Positions 39,958 through 48,659 of a stretch of 62,304 nucleotides of DNA are shown one piece after another. The notes under the pieces are model-generated. The model made no database searches, was not told the DNA's origin, and saw only the letters and a list, made by a program, of their open reading frames with translations. Source of the stretch: Clostridia bacterium (GTDB lineage: Bacteria; Bacillota; Clostridia; Oscillospirales; Acutalibacteraceae); contig JAFYKZ010000014.1 of the NCBI GenBank assembly GCA_017537365.1, forward strand, positions 1 through 62,304. Reading direction: 5' to 3'. The translations under genes and the position numbers were made by a program. Position 1 is the first letter of the stretch; the number at the start of each line of letters is the position of its first letter.

Positions 39958-40970
39958 TGGATATAAAAGAAACTCTTTTTGCGCTTTCAAACTGTGATAG
40001 CGTTGGCAATATGACAAACAGCGCCGATTTTTGCTATGCATTACTAAGCCAATATATGACGGTTAAAAGATTAAAAGACCAAAGCTTTGTTGGTTTTTTA
40101 AAGGGCAATAGCGATTATACTCTTATGCTTGACGCTCATATTGACCAAATCGCTATGATAGTAACTGATGTTGACGATAAAGGCTTTTTAACGGTCCAAA
40201 AATCAGGCGGTATTGATATAAGAACTCTCCCCGCTCGCAGAGTAACTGTTCACGGAAAAGAAGATATAACCGCCGTTTTTTGCTCTACTCCCCCTCATTT
40301 AAGCTCAGGAGAGCAAAAATATGAGGATATTTCTAAAATAAAGCTTGATACCTTGCTTGGAAATAAAGCCAAAGATATAATTTCGGTTGGTGATTATGTA
40401 ACATTTAATGAAACTGCCGAAGAGCTTTATGGAGATAAGCTTTGCGGTAGGTCTTTTGATAACCGCGCAGGCGCAGTTACACTTTTAAAGGTTGCAGAGC
40501 AGTTAAAGGATAAAACTCTCCCCTTTAATGTTGCCTTTTTATTCTCCGATATGGAGGAATTGGGACTTAGAGGGGTTAAAACCTCAACCTTTAATATAAA
40601 TCCCGATGAGGCTATTGTTATAGATGTAAGCTTCGGTAACGGTATTGGTATAAATCCTGAGGAATCAGGAGTTTTAGCAAAAGGTGGTATGATAGGAATT
40701 TCTCCCTCTCTTAACCGCCAAATTTCTAAAAAACTAATTAGTTTAGCAAAGGAAAACAATATTCCATATCAGTTAGAAGCCTTAGGTGAAAATACAGGAA
40801 CTAATGCCGACGCAATTTCCGTTATTGCAAACGGTGTTAAAACCTGCACCCTTTCTATTCCGCTAAGAAATATGCATACCGATTCTGAAATCATTTCGGT
40901 TTCGGATATTAAAAATGTTTCCAAAATTTTAATAGAATATATCCTTTCGGGAGGTGTTATGAATGACTGA
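39957..40970 (+). CDS. M42 family metallopeptidase (glutamyl aminopeptidase-like), first copy
   Basis: A 337-residue cytoplasmic M42 peptidase of normal length. Metal ligands and catalytic residues are visible: LDAHIDQIAM, FDNRAGAVTL, DMEELGLRG, IDVSFGNG and RNMHTDSE. A glutamine replaces the common DE after the first histidine-aspartate pair. These enzymes form tetrahedral dodecamers and trim N-terminal residues from peptides. Its ATG overlaps the murD stop codon by one base, so translation is coupled. It is only distantly similar to its neighbour, so the two may have different peptide specificity. Confidence 0.9.
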   Translation: MDIKETLFALSNCDSVGNMTNSADFCYALLSQYMTVKRLKDQSFVGFLKGNSDYTLMLDAHIDQIAMIVTDVDDKGFLTVQKSGGIDIRTLPARRVTVHGKEDITAVFCSTPPHLSSGEQKYEDISKIKLDTLLGNKAKDIISVGDYVTFNETAEELYGDKLCGRSFDNRAGAVTLLKVAEQLKDKTLPFNVAFLFSDMEELGLRGVKTSTFNINPDEAIVIDVSFGNGIGINPEESGVLAKGGMIGISPSLNRQISKKLISLAKENNIPYQLEALGENTGTNADAISVIANGVKTCTLSIPLRNMHTDSEIISVSDIKNVSKILIEYILSGGVMND

Positions 40971-41973
40971 ACTTATCAAAACCCTCACCCAAATTGACGG
41001 TATCTCGGGCGACGAAAATAAAGTTCGGGAATTCATAATACAGGAAATTAAAGATTATTGCGAATATAAAACCGACCCGCTGGGAAACCTTTTGATTTTA
41101 AAAAAGGGTAAAAACAGAGCTTCAAAAAAACTTATGGTTGACGCGCATATGGACGAGGTTGGTCTTATAATAACCTCTATCACCTCTGAGGGATTTTTGA
41201 AATTCAACATCGTGGGCGGTATTGATACTGCAACCTTGATGTTTAAAAAAGTGCGTATAAACGGCGAAATTTCGGGTGTTATAAGCGGAAAACCGATTCA
41301 CCTTTTGGGTAAAGATGAGGCTAAAACCTTGCCGAAAACTGATACTCTTTATATTGATATTGGTGCTAATAGTAAAGAAGAAGCCGAAAAGCTTGTATCG
41401 GTTGGCGATAGCGCTGTGGTTTGCGGAAGTTTTGAGCAAATAGGCTCTAAAATTTTATCAAAAGCGCTTGACGACCGTATTGGTTGCGCAATTTTAATAA
41501 AGCTTATAAAAGAATATGAGAATTACGATTTTTGCGCTTCTTTCTCGGTGCAAGAGGAATTAGGTCTTAGAGGTGCCAAAACCGCCGCTTTCAGTTTAGA
41601 CCCTGAATATGCCCTAGTCCTTGAAGGTACAACTGCCGCCGATATTTCAGGTGTCAGCGATAGTGAAACTGTTTGCAATTTAGGTGAAGGTCCTGCCATT
41701 TCGTTTATGGACAGAGCTACTGTATACGACCGCGATTTATATAATCTTGCCATAAATAGCGAAGTATTATGTCAACCAAAAAGAGCGGTTGCGGGAGGAA
41801 ACAACTCAGGTGCTATCCACCTTTCTCGCGAGGGCATTAAAACCCTTGCCATTTCTGTCCCCTGCCGATATATTCATACCAACTCCTCGGTTGCCGATTT
41901 AAGAGACTGTGAAAACGCATATAAATTAGCTGTTTTTATGATGGATAAAATTTTATCGGGTGAAACCAAATGA
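40963..41973 (+). CDS. M42 family metallopeptidase, second copy
   Basis: A 336-residue M42 peptidase. Motifs are closer to the family consensus than in the first copy: VDAHMDEVGLIITS, LDDRIGCAIL, QEELGLRGAKTAAF, CRYIHTNSSV. Its start overlaps the first copy by eight bases and the acetyltransferase start overlaps its end. The paired paralogs could form mixed assemblies or split the work of peptide trimming (inference). Confidence 0.92.
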   Translation: MTELIKTLTQIDGISGDENKVREFIIQEIKDYCEYKTDPLGNLLILKKGKNRASKKLMVDAHMDEVGLIITSITSEGFLKFNIVGGIDTATLMFKKVRINGEISGVISGKPIHLLGKDEAKTLPKTDTLYIDIGANSKEEAEKLVSVGDSAVVCGSFEQIGSKILSKALDDRIGCAILIKLIKEYENYDFCASFSVQEELGLRGAKTAAFSLDPEYALVLEGTTAADISGVSDSETVCNLGEGPAISFMDRATVYDRDLYNLAINSEVLCQPKRAVAGGNNSGAIHLSREGIKTLAISVPCRYIHTNSSVADLRDCENAYKLAVFMMDKILSGETK

Positions 41974-42653
41974 TTTGCCTTGTAAAACAAATCCCGGAGT
42001 TTAACTTATTAAATGCCGAGCTTGTTAAAATCAAATGCCTGTATGACAGTTATAAAGATGATACTAATGTTTTATTTTGGTGTCAGAATACCGATAAAGC
42101 GGTTATATCTATGACCGACGGCAATATGATTATTTTTAATAACGGAGCCGATTTAGAGGAACTAAGTGAATTTGTTGAGGTTTTATCCCCTGTTTGTATT
42201 TACAGTGATTATAAAACTCTCTGCGGTATAAACCGCAAGCCCGACGAAAGAATAAATGTTATGCACCGCTTTTGCGATGTTGAAAACAGTATAGAGTCGG
42301 ACGAGCTTTCGAGCGATAAGCTTTATAATCTGCTTGATACTAAGGGACTTTCTCTTCCCGAATACCCTTATTTTGCGGTCGATTATTGCCGCAGAAAAAA
42401 CAAGGGCTATGCTAACTATTTCGGCATAGAAAATAAATGTGCCGCTATCAGTTTCAATTCAGGAAACCTTGCTATTATAAACGGAATAGCAAGCAGAGAA
42501 AAAGGTTTTGGAAGTATTGCTCTTAACGGAATTATGGCAAAAAACCTCTCGCGCGAACTTTTAGTTTGTTGCCGAGATAAAGTTTTAGGATTTTATGAAA
42601 AAAACGGATTTAAACTACTTTATTATTCAGGATATTGGGTGAAAAACAAATGA
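41970..42653 (+). CDS. GNAT family N-acetyltransferase
   Basis: A 227-residue protein. The C-terminal half carries the acetyl-CoA-binding pattern IASREKGFGSIALNGI (R-x-x-G-x-G/A) and FYEKNGFKLL typical of GNAT enzymes. The N-terminal half is a lineage-specific domain of unknown fold. It sits in the tightly overlapping murD-peptidase operon (4-bp overlaps on both sides). The acceptor is unknown; an amino acid or peptide is plausible from context. Confidence 0.75.
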   Translation: MICLVKQIPEFNLLNAELVKIKCLYDSYKDDTNVLFWCQNTDKAVISMTDGNMIIFNNGADLEELSEFVEVLSPVCIYSDYKTLCGINRKPDERINVMHRFCDVENSIESDELSSDKLYNLLDTKGLSLPEYPYFAVDYCRRKNKGYANYFGIENKCAAISFNSGNLAIINGIASREKGFGSIALNGIMAKNLSRELLVCCRDKVLGFYEKNGFKLLYYSGYWVKNK

Positions 42654-43930
42654 ATGTTACTAACTTTTTTGATATAGATAAAAGACTTTTAGATTATGAT
42701 AAAAAAGCTTTGGAAAACGCATCAAAAGCCTTTGAGGAAATTGATGATATTACCGAATACTGCCAACTCAAAGTGCTTTCTGCTTTTATAAAAAACGGTG
42801 TCAGCGAGGCTAGTATGGCAGGCTCAACCGGTTACGGATATGACGACAGAGGCAGAGAAATTTTAGAAAAAATCATGGCAGAATGTATGGGTGCTGAGGA
42901 CGCCTTAATGCGTTATTCATTTAATTCAGGAACCCATACCTTAGCAGTAGCATTATTTGGTGTTTTAAGACCTGGAGATAAGGTTCTATGTCTTACCGGC
43001 AGACCTTATGACACTATAACAGGTGTTTTCGGCATTGATAATGTTGAAGACGGCTCTTTGGCAGACTTCGGCGTTAAATATGCTCAGGTTGATTTATTGC
43101 CCGACGGTACACCTGATATTGAAGGTATAAAAGAAGCTCTTAAATCAGACACTTATAAAATGGCTTATATTCAGCGTTCTCGCGGTTATAGCACAAGACC
43201 CAGTCTTACTATTTCGGTTATCGAAAAGATAATTAACGCGGTCAGAGAGGTGTCTCCTGAAAGCATCGTTATGGTTGATAACTGCTACGGCGAATTCGTA
43301 GAGAAAAAAGAGCCTTGCGATGTTGGTGCAGATTTAATTGCAGGCTCGCTAATCAAAAACCCGGGCGGTGGTATCGCCCAAACAGGCGGTTATATCGCAG
43401 GCAGACATGATTTGGTTGAAAAATGCGCCGTTAGAATGACTTGCGCAGGAGTTGGCAGAGAAATCGGTGCAACTTTGGGTCATAGTCGCGAAATGTATCT
43501 AGGCTTATTTTCTGCACCTCATGTTGTTGGTGAGGCTTTAAAAACCGCTATTTACACCGCTTCTCTCTTTGAACTTTTAGGTTTCCCCGTTACCCCCTCT
43601 CCTACCGAAAAACGCGGAGATATTATCCAGTGTATAACACTGGGAAGCGAAGAAGGTCTTGTTGCGTTTTGTCAGGGTATGCAAAGCGGTGCTCCTGTGG
43701 ACTCTTTTGTTGTGCCTGAACCTTGGGATATGCCAGGCTACACAGACCCAGTCATAATGGCGGCAGGTGCTTTCACCTTAGGCGCTTCAATCGAGCTTTC
43801 GGCAGACGGACCTCTAAGAGAGCCTTATGCTGCTTGGATGCAGGGCGGTCTTAATTTCCACAGTGCAAAAACCGGCGTGCTTCTCGCCGCTAACAAAATG
43901 TTAAGCCAAAAAGCATTAAATATAGAATAG
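42650..43930 (+). CDS. Methionine gamma-lyase family PLP protein (aluminum-resistance type)
   Basis: A 426-residue PLP-dependent enzyme of the family often annotated as aluminum resistance protein, common in Bacillota. Visible features are STGYGYDDRGRE, SGTHTLAVALFGVLRPGDKVL, the VDNCYGEFVE aspartate and the lysine in AGSLIKNPGGGI that should bind PLP. Relatives resemble cystathionine gamma-synthase/lyase enzymes; the physiological substrate is not settled. I chose the ATG at 42650, which overlaps the acetyltransferase stop (ATGA). It is probably a carbon-sulfur lyase or a related amino-acid enzyme acting in the cytoplasm. Confidence 0.85.
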   Translation: MNVTNFFDIDKRLLDYDKKALENASKAFEEIDDITEYCQLKVLSAFIKNGVSEASMAGSTGYGYDDRGREILEKIMAECMGAEDALMRYSFNSGTHTLAVALFGVLRPGDKVLCLTGRPYDTITGVFGIDNVEDGSLADFGVKYAQVDLLPDGTPDIEGIKEALKSDTYKMAYIQRSRGYSTRPSLTISVIEKIINAVREVSPESIVMVDNCYGEFVEKKEPCDVGADLIAGSLIKNPGGGIAQTGGYIAGRHDLVEKCAVRMTCAGVGREIGATLGHSREMYLGLFSAPHVVGEALKTAIYTASLFELLGFPVTPSPTEKRGDIIQCITLGSEEGLVAFCQGMQSGAPVDSFVVPEPWDMPGYTDPVIMAAGAFTLGASIELSADGPLREPYAAWMQGGLNFHSAKTGVLLAANKMLSQKALNIE

Positions 43931-43941
43931 GAATTAAAATT

Positions 43942-44610
43942 ATGAAACAGATTTTTGCAGGCGAGGTTTATGAAATTTTGCCAACTCCTAACGGAATAAT
44001 ATTTTCTTATTGCAAGGAAGTTTTAGAAGAAAATGTTGTTGTAGCATATAAAATGATTTCTTTTGACAACGGCCGTTTTACCAATATTGCCAAAAACATA
44101 TATCTTATAACCAAATTCGGCAATAACTATAAAGCTGTTATTAATAATTGCGATAACTATATAACAACAAAATCAATAGTTTTGCCAAACGGTAAGGTGT
44201 TTTTATTGCTAAGCGACGGTACCGCCAAGCTTCTCGATAATGACGGTTCGCCGATTTGGACAGGAAGTCTTGTTTACCGTTCATGTACCCCGTCGGATAT
44301 ACTGCTTCATAACGACGCTTTATGGGCATGCTATGCCGATTGCGATGTTCTTTTAAGATATAATCTCGCAACTATGCGAGAGGAACTTAGAATAGGCGGC
44401 AACCGTTCTCCATTTGATAAGCCCTGCGATATGTTTTTAGAGGGCGATAAAGCTATGGTTAGCAATTCAGGCTCTAATAATCTGGTTCAAATTGATTTAA
44501 AGAATTATACGATTTTCGATTACGAAAGCTTTGAAGAACCCGTTTTGCAATATGTTAACGTCCGAGAAAACCACTTTGTTTTACTCAAATCAGGCCTTTA
44601 TTTAATATAA
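43942..44610 (+). CDS. Small beta-propeller-like protein of unknown function
   Basis: A 222-residue protein that I do not recognise. It has short repeating strands of the type PNGKVFLLLSDGTAKLLDNDGSPIWTG and HNDALWACYADCDVLLRYNLATM. These suggest an incomplete beta-propeller. No signal peptide. It closes the murD operon, 11 bp after the PLP enzyme gene. Confidence 0.6.
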   Translation: MKQIFAGEVYEILPTPNGIIFSYCKEVLEENVVVAYKMISFDNGRFTNIAKNIYLITKFGNNYKAVINNCDNYITTKSIVLPNGKVFLLLSDGTAKLLDNDGSPIWTGSLVYRSCTPSDILLHNDALWACYADCDVLLRYNLATMREELRIGGNRSPFDKPCDMFLEGDKAMVSNSGSNNLVQIDLKNYTIFDYESFEEPVLQYVNVRENHFVLLKSGLYLI

Positions 44611-44617
44611 TTTCATC

Positions 44618-44646
44618 TTGACAAAACCACTTTAATTTAATATAAT
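44618..44646 (+). promoter_or_regulatory. Near-consensus promoter upstream of tRNA-Ser and its truncated copy
   Basis: TTGACA (44618-44623) and TATAAT (44641-44646) are separated by exactly 17 bp. The transcript would start near 44653, immediately before the truncated tRNA copy, and then run into the intact tRNA. Confidence 0.8.
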
Positions 44647-44680
44647 ATTTTGGTAGCATTCAAGCTATTGATATATTTGG

Positions 44681-44718
44681 AGACGTATCGAAGTGGTCAT
44701 AACGGACATGACTCGAAA
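44681..44718 (+). pseudogene. Truncated 5' half of tRNA-Ser
   Basis: These 38 bases, from inside the acceptor stem through the anticodon loop, are identical to 44864-44901 of the intact tRNA-Ser. After 44718 the match ends abruptly and no 3' half follows, so it cannot fold as a tRNA. Confidence 0.85.
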
Positions 44719-44861
44719 CATAGTCGGGTCTGTCACACACCTATCTTTGAAACTCCGCTGTTTATCGGCGTTTACGCTATGTGCTTATGCACTTTCGGAA
44801 AACCGCATCTCGCAGTTTTCTCGCATTTTGGTAATTAGGCTTTGCCTTTACAATTTTATAT

Positions 44862-44950
44862 GCAGACGTATCGAAGTGGTCATAACGGACATGACTCGAA
44901 ATCATGATGCCCCCTGAGGGACGAGGGTTCGAATCCCTCCGTCTGCGCCA
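44862..44950 (+). tRNA. tRNA-Ser(CGA)
   Basis: A type II tRNA with acceptor stem GCAGACG/CGTCTGC, discriminator G and encoded CCA. The anticodon stem CATGA/TCATG carries the loop CTCGAAA, giving anticodon CGA for codon UCG. A long variable arm follows and then the T-arm GAGGGTTCGAATCCCTC. All arms fold. A terminator follows directly. Confidence 0.95.
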
Positions 44951-44953
44951 ATT

Positions 44954-44992
44954 GAGTGTTCATAATGAGAAAATTATGAACACTCTTTTTTA
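44954..44992 (+). terminator. Terminator of tRNA-Ser
   Basis: Perfect 13-bp arms GAGTGTTCATAAT (44954-44966) and ATTATGAACACTC (44973-44985), followed by six T. Confidence 0.9.
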
Positions 44993-45057
44993 TTTTATTG
45001 CAATAAAGAACAATTTACGATATAATAAACATATAAATTACAAAGGGAGTAATTATC

Positions 45058-45558
45058 ATGGCTAAACAACTTACGGAAGCGCAAGTGCTTGAAAAATTAA
45101 ACATTCCAGATTTTAGACATTTATCGAAAGATAATGTTATGTCTTTTGCATCGCTTATTCAAGATATGGACCCTGAAGTTGCGAAAAAAGCTTTAGAGCA
45201 ATTTCCGGATTTTGCTAAATCCACAATGGATGCACTTAAAGATATAAAAAGCGTAATTGACAAATCTTTTGAAGATGATAAAGAAAGTGCTAACCAATGC
45301 TATGCTCTTTATAATAGAGTTCAAACTGCGCTTGAAAAGTGTTTAGATAACGACAACCTTTCTTTTGAAGAACGAAAGTATTATATCGAACAAATGAAAG
45401 AAGTTGCTCAAATGGCGTCAGCCAAAGACTCGGAAGGTAAAAAGTTTAAATGGTCTAATCTTGCTGTATATGGTACTATTGCAATAGCTGCAATTGGAAC
45501 AATGGCTGCTATTTTAGGCGGAAAAACTGATTTTGAATTGCCTTTCAAAAAAGACTAA
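45058..45558 (+). CDS. Unknown protein with C-terminal membrane segment
   Basis: A 166-residue protein that I do not recognise. Most of it is charged and helical (VLEKLNIPDFRHLSKDNV, then YYIEQMKEVAQMASAKDSE). One hydrophobic segment near residues 137-152 (AVYGTIAIAAIGTMAAILGG) is followed by a short tail with lysines, so it may be tail-anchored in the membrane. GGGAG precedes the ATG, and a strong terminator follows the stop. It lies between tRNA-Ser and the integrase gene, so it is either the last chromosomal gene or the first gene of the mobile element. Confidence 0.7.
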   Translation: MAKQLTEAQVLEKLNIPDFRHLSKDNVMSFASLIQDMDPEVAKKALEQFPDFAKSTMDALKDIKSVIDKSFEDDKESANQCYALYNRVQTALEKCLDNDNLSFEERKYYIEQMKEVAQMASAKDSEGKKFKWSNLAVYGTIAIAAIGTMAAILGGKTDFELPFKKD

Positions 45559-45598
45559 TCTACCATACCATTTGTAAAAGTATGCTCGGTACCCCAGG

Positions 45599-45640
45599 AC
45601 TCCTTGAAGGTTTTATCCTTCAAGGAGTTTTCTCTTTTAC
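45599..45640 (+). terminator. Terminator between the membrane-protein gene and the integrase gene
   Basis: Perfect 12-bp arms ACTCCTTGAAGG (45599-45610) and CCTTCAAGGAGT (45617-45628), followed by a T-rich run. It separates the convergent transcripts of the 166-residue protein and the integrase. Confidence 0.85.
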
Positions 45641-46824
45641 CCCAAAGCAGTTCCTATTGCCATCGCACTTGCTTTCTTGCTCTCGCTGTCGATGTGACTG
45701 TAAATGTTGGCTGTGGTTCCCATATCAGAGTGACCGAGCCAGTCCTGAATCATTTTCATCGGTACACCGTTTGCGAGAAGTAGCGATGCACAACTGTGCC
45801 TGAGATCGTGAAAGCGGACGGGTTTTAATCCGTGTTCTTTCAGCACCACTTTGAAATGGTCGGTCACGTAGTTTGGTTTTATCAGTTCACCGATTGCATC
45901 TACACAGATGTAGTCGGTGTATTTTTTGCAGTAACCTCGGCGCATCACCCGCATCATTTCTTCTTGCTTTTCCTTTTCGGCAAGGAGAACTTCTTCCACT
46001 TGCGGTATTAGAGGTAGGGTTCGGTAGGAAGATTTTGTTTTCATAACGTCCATTCCGACCACACCTTTATCGTTCTGCACCACCTTGTGATTTACGCTGA
46101 CCATCTTGTTTTCAAAGTCAACCGCAGACCATTTCAGTCCAAGCACTTCGCTACGGCGGAGTCCGTAGTAAGCGGCAAGGAAGATTACAATGTGGATCGG
46201 GTCGTTCGCCGTTTTGTCAAGCAACTCTTTCAGCTCACCGGCGTTATAATATTTGCCGATGTACTGTTGAGCCTTCGGTCTGTCTGCTTGCTCAACAGGA
46301 TTGCTCGGTATGATTCTTCGCTTGACCGCCGACTTGAAAGCAAGATGCAACAGCGCGTGATGGCGTTGAGCGGTGGTGCCTTTGAGTCCGTCACCTCGGA
46401 TGCGGATATAGTAATCGTTGATTTCATCACCCGTAATATCCTTGACCTTGAGGTCGCCGCACTCACGGAAAAACGGAACCATTCGCGACTGTATCATCAG
46501 TTTGTAACCTTCGTATGTGGTTTCCGATACGTTCACCTTGTGCGACTCCAACCACTCGGGAAGGTAATCTGCCACCTGCATATGCGCCACTCGGCTACGC
46601 TCTTTGTCGGCGTGGGACATGTTTTCGCGCTTGTAAAGATCATCGGTGTTGTATTGTTCAAGGATCTGGCGGAGGCGGTGTTCCGCCTCGCGCTTGTTAC
46701 CTTTGTTCGCATCGAGATTCAGACCTTGCCATTTCTCTTTGCGCTTACCGTCAGTGTCATATAGATTGATGACCGCATACCACTTTTTGTTTTTCTCGGT
46801 CAGGTGTCCTGTGATTCGTTTCAT
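45637..46824 (-). CDS. int: Tyrosine site-specific integrase (Tn916/phage type)
   Basis: A 395-residue recombinase that inserts and excises the mobile element. It has an AP2-like arm-binding N-terminus, a SAM-like core-binding domain (VADYLPEWLESHKVNVSETTYEGY) and a C-terminal catalytic domain. Catalytic residues are visible in YYGLRRSEVLGLKW (Arg), HDLRHSCASLLL (His and Arg), WLGHSDMGTTANIYSHID (His and the tyrosine nucleophile). Its base composition is clearly richer in GC than the chromosome and cargo around it, a sign of separate origin. It is the left-end gene of the element. Confidence 0.95.
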   Translation of the reverse strand: MKRITGHLTEKNKKWYAVINLYDTDGKRKEKWQGLNLDANKGNKREAEHRLRQILEQYNTDDLYKRENMSHADKERSRVAHMQVADYLPEWLESHKVNVSETTYEGYKLMIQSRMVPFFRECGDLKVKDITGDEINDYYIRIRGDGLKGTTAQRHHALLHLAFKSAVKRRIIPSNPVEQADRPKAQQYIGKYYNAGELKELLDKTANDPIHIVIFLAAYYGLRRSEVLGLKWSAVDFENKMVSVNHKVVQNDKGVVGMDVMKTKSSYRTLPLIPQVEEVLLAEKEKQEEMMRVMRRGYCKKYTDYICVDAIGELIKPNYVTDHFKVVLKEHGLKPVRFHDLRHSCASLLLANGVPMKMIQDWLGHSDMGTTANIYSHIDSESKKASAMAIGTALG

Positions 46825-46919
46825 TTACTCACGCTCCTTTCTTATGGTTTCTCGGGCAACACCAACACTATCACAACCATCTTCATAAGTCCAGAGATTA
46901 TTCGGGACTTTCAGGGAAA

Positions 46920-47129
46920 TCATTGATAGTTTTTTTCGTTTGTCAGAAAATCTATCAGGCAGGTCTTTGGAACAATGATTTTTTTACCCTGCTTAATACT
47001 GCTGATTTTACCTTCTTTAATCAATCTATATACCGAATTTTTGCCTATCCTTAAGAGCCTTACAATGTCAGGCACAGTTAAAATATCGGGCTCATTTTTG
47101 AAGATTGTTATATATTTTCTGTGATTCAT
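46920..47129 (-). CDS. Excisionase-family DNA-binding protein
   Basis: A 69-residue MerR-like winged helix protein of the excisionase type (ILTVPDIVRLLRIGKNSVYRLIKEGKI). Such proteins bend the attachment site and direct the integrase towards excision. I chose the ATG at 47129 because AAGGAG lies five bases upstream; a longer TTG start would overlap the relaxase gene. It lies immediately upstream of the integrase in transcription order. Confidence 0.85.
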   Translation of the reverse strand: MNHRKYITIFKNEPDILTVPDIVRLLRIGKNSVYRLIKEGKISSIKQGKKIIVPKTCLIDFLTNEKNYQ

Positions 47130-47167
47130 TTGAACTCCTTTCTCTGATACTTTTCCTTTTATCCGTT

Positions 47168-48337
47168 TTACATTTGTAGCCAAATTTCATTTTGTTCCTC
47201 CTCAAGTTCTTGCGGTAATTCCCCGGAATTATCGTCGTTCAGGTTTAAAATAAGTCCCGCCGCAATACCGATTATTGCACCAAGATTTGCGCCGTTTTCT
47301 TCCGCTTCTCTTCTTTTACGGCACTCCTCACTGTCTTCGGAAGTGTCATCGAAAATATTTGCAAATTCCAAAACACCTCGCGCACCAAGACCGAAAGTTT
47401 CAAAATAATTCTGTTTCAAAATCTCATCTTTTTCTTGTTCATTTTCAAAAAATCCAAGCGATAAAGCACTAAAATATGCTTTTCTTGACTCCTCCCAACC
47501 AGTCACAGAATACGAATCAAAAGCCTCATCAAAATCAAAAAAATCCGAGTGGAATTTTATTAAAAGTTCACCTCTTATCCTAAATTCTGTCTCGAGGGTT
47601 TCTTTCAAAAATTTATTATTGTGAAGTCTTATATCCCTGCATTTTTGACCGCCAGGGCATGTAAAAGTCAGGTATTTTCTTTCCGATTTCCAGTTGATTT
47701 TGAAGCCGAGTTCTTTCATTTTTTCGATGAATTCTTCCCGCGTACCACTTTTAAACATTGCATGATTTATGCTTGTAATCAGCTCTTGTTTCCAGCTTGA
47801 ACCTCTGCTTCTTGCACGGTATTCTCTGCTCGAAATCTTCCTGCCTTTTTGCTCATAAGGTCTTAACACACTGAGTCCGTAATCGGCACATATGTTATCG
47901 CTAAGGCATCGCAAAGTTTTAAGTGTGGTCGGACTTTGTCGGAGTTTATATCCGCTTTCAAAGCTTACCGAATTTATCACAAAGTGGTTATGAATATGCT
48001 CAGCATCAAGGTGTGTCGCAACCAAAACCTCGTGCCCCGGCCATGCTTTTTCTGCAAATTCTAAACCGATTTTATGTACCTGTTCGGGAGTGATTTTTTC
48101 GCTTGGATGGAAGGACTGAACATACTGATAAAAGTTAAAACCGTCAACTTTTTTATAGGCATATTTGGTTGTCATAAATTCATTAAAAGCATTTTCTCCA
48201 TTGCAATTCACACCGCTCACAAGCCGTCGCCCGCTTTGCTCATCTTTAACTTTTAAGTCCTGAACGCAGTAATTTATCAATCCTTTCATAGCGCTAATCG
48301 TCTGCTTGCTCTCGCGAATATAATTTACAGTAGCCAT
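47168..48337 (-). CDS. MOBP-type relaxase (MobA/VirD2 family)
   Basis: A 389-residue conjugative relaxase that nicks the transfer origin and leads the strand to the recipient. The three-histidine metal site is visible as THLDAEHIHNHFVIN at residues 108-122, and a candidate nucleophile tyrosine is in the first ten residues (ATVNYIRES). It is shorter than full conjugative relaxases, which fits a mobilizable rather than self-transmissible element. Translation is coupled to mobC: the ATG at 48337 overlaps the mobC stop codon. No type IV secretion genes are seen, so it must use a helper element. Confidence 0.92.
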   Translation of the reverse strand: MATVNYIRESKQTISAMKGLINYCVQDLKVKDEQSGRRLVSGVNCNGENAFNEFMTTKYAYKKVDGFNFYQYVQSFHPSEKITPEQVHKIGLEFAEKAWPGHEVLVATHLDAEHIHNHFVINSVSFESGYKLRQSPTTLKTLRCLSDNICADYGLSVLRPYEQKGRKISSREYRARSRGSSWKQELITSINHAMFKSGTREEFIEKMKELGFKINWKSERKYLTFTCPGGQKCRDIRLHNNKFLKETLETEFRIRGELLIKFHSDFFDFDEAFDSYSVTGWEESRKAYFSALSLGFFENEQEKDEILKQNYFETFGLGARGVLEFANIFDDTSEDSEECRKRREAEENGANLGAIIGIAAGLILNLNDDNSGELPQELEEEQNEIWLQM

Positions 48338-48654
48338 CACCCTTTCCTCGCAATTTCATAAAGTTGCTCATAAATTTTCTTTTGCTGTTCCACTACATCA
48401 CAGAAATTATACGAATCAAACGCTCCTGAATTTATCTTCATTGCAATTTGATTCAGATTATTTCCAATCCGCTTAAGTTCAATAAGTAATGGCTTGACAT
48501 CTTCCGAAATTTTAATTGGTAGCTCATTTGAAAGAGCAACTATGTAATCTGTAATACTTTTTTGCGCCTTTTTTGCATTACGGCGAATTTGGATATACTC
48601 CTTTTCGGTTAGACGAACCGTAAGGGTTTTATTTCTTTTGCGCTTTTCACTCAA
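48337..48654 (-). CDS. mobC: MobC-like relaxosome accessory protein
   Basis: A 105-residue protein with an N-terminal ribbon-helix-helix-like segment (KTLTVRLTEKEYIQIRRNAKKA) and the C-terminal IGNNLNQIAMKIN motif typical of MobC proteins. It binds near the transfer origin and assists relaxase nicking. The start is TTG with GGAG nine bases upstream. It overlaps the relaxase start. Confidence 0.88.
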   Translation of the reverse strand: MSEKRKRNKTLTVRLTEKEYIQIRRNAKKAQKSITDYIVALSNELPIKISEDVKPLLIELKRIGNNLNQIAMKINSGAFDSYNFCDVVEQQKKIYEQLYEIARKG

Positions 48655-48659
48655 TCTAT

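Noticed and set aside
44681-44718. A second functional tRNA-Ser.
   Set aside because: Only the 5' half is present and no matching 3' half follows.
45058-46824. Insertion of the element into the 3' end of tRNA-Ser as the attachment site.
   Set aside because: The tRNA 3' end and terminator are intact and a separate gene with its own terminator lies between it and the integrase; no repeat of the tRNA 3' end was seen further right in the window.
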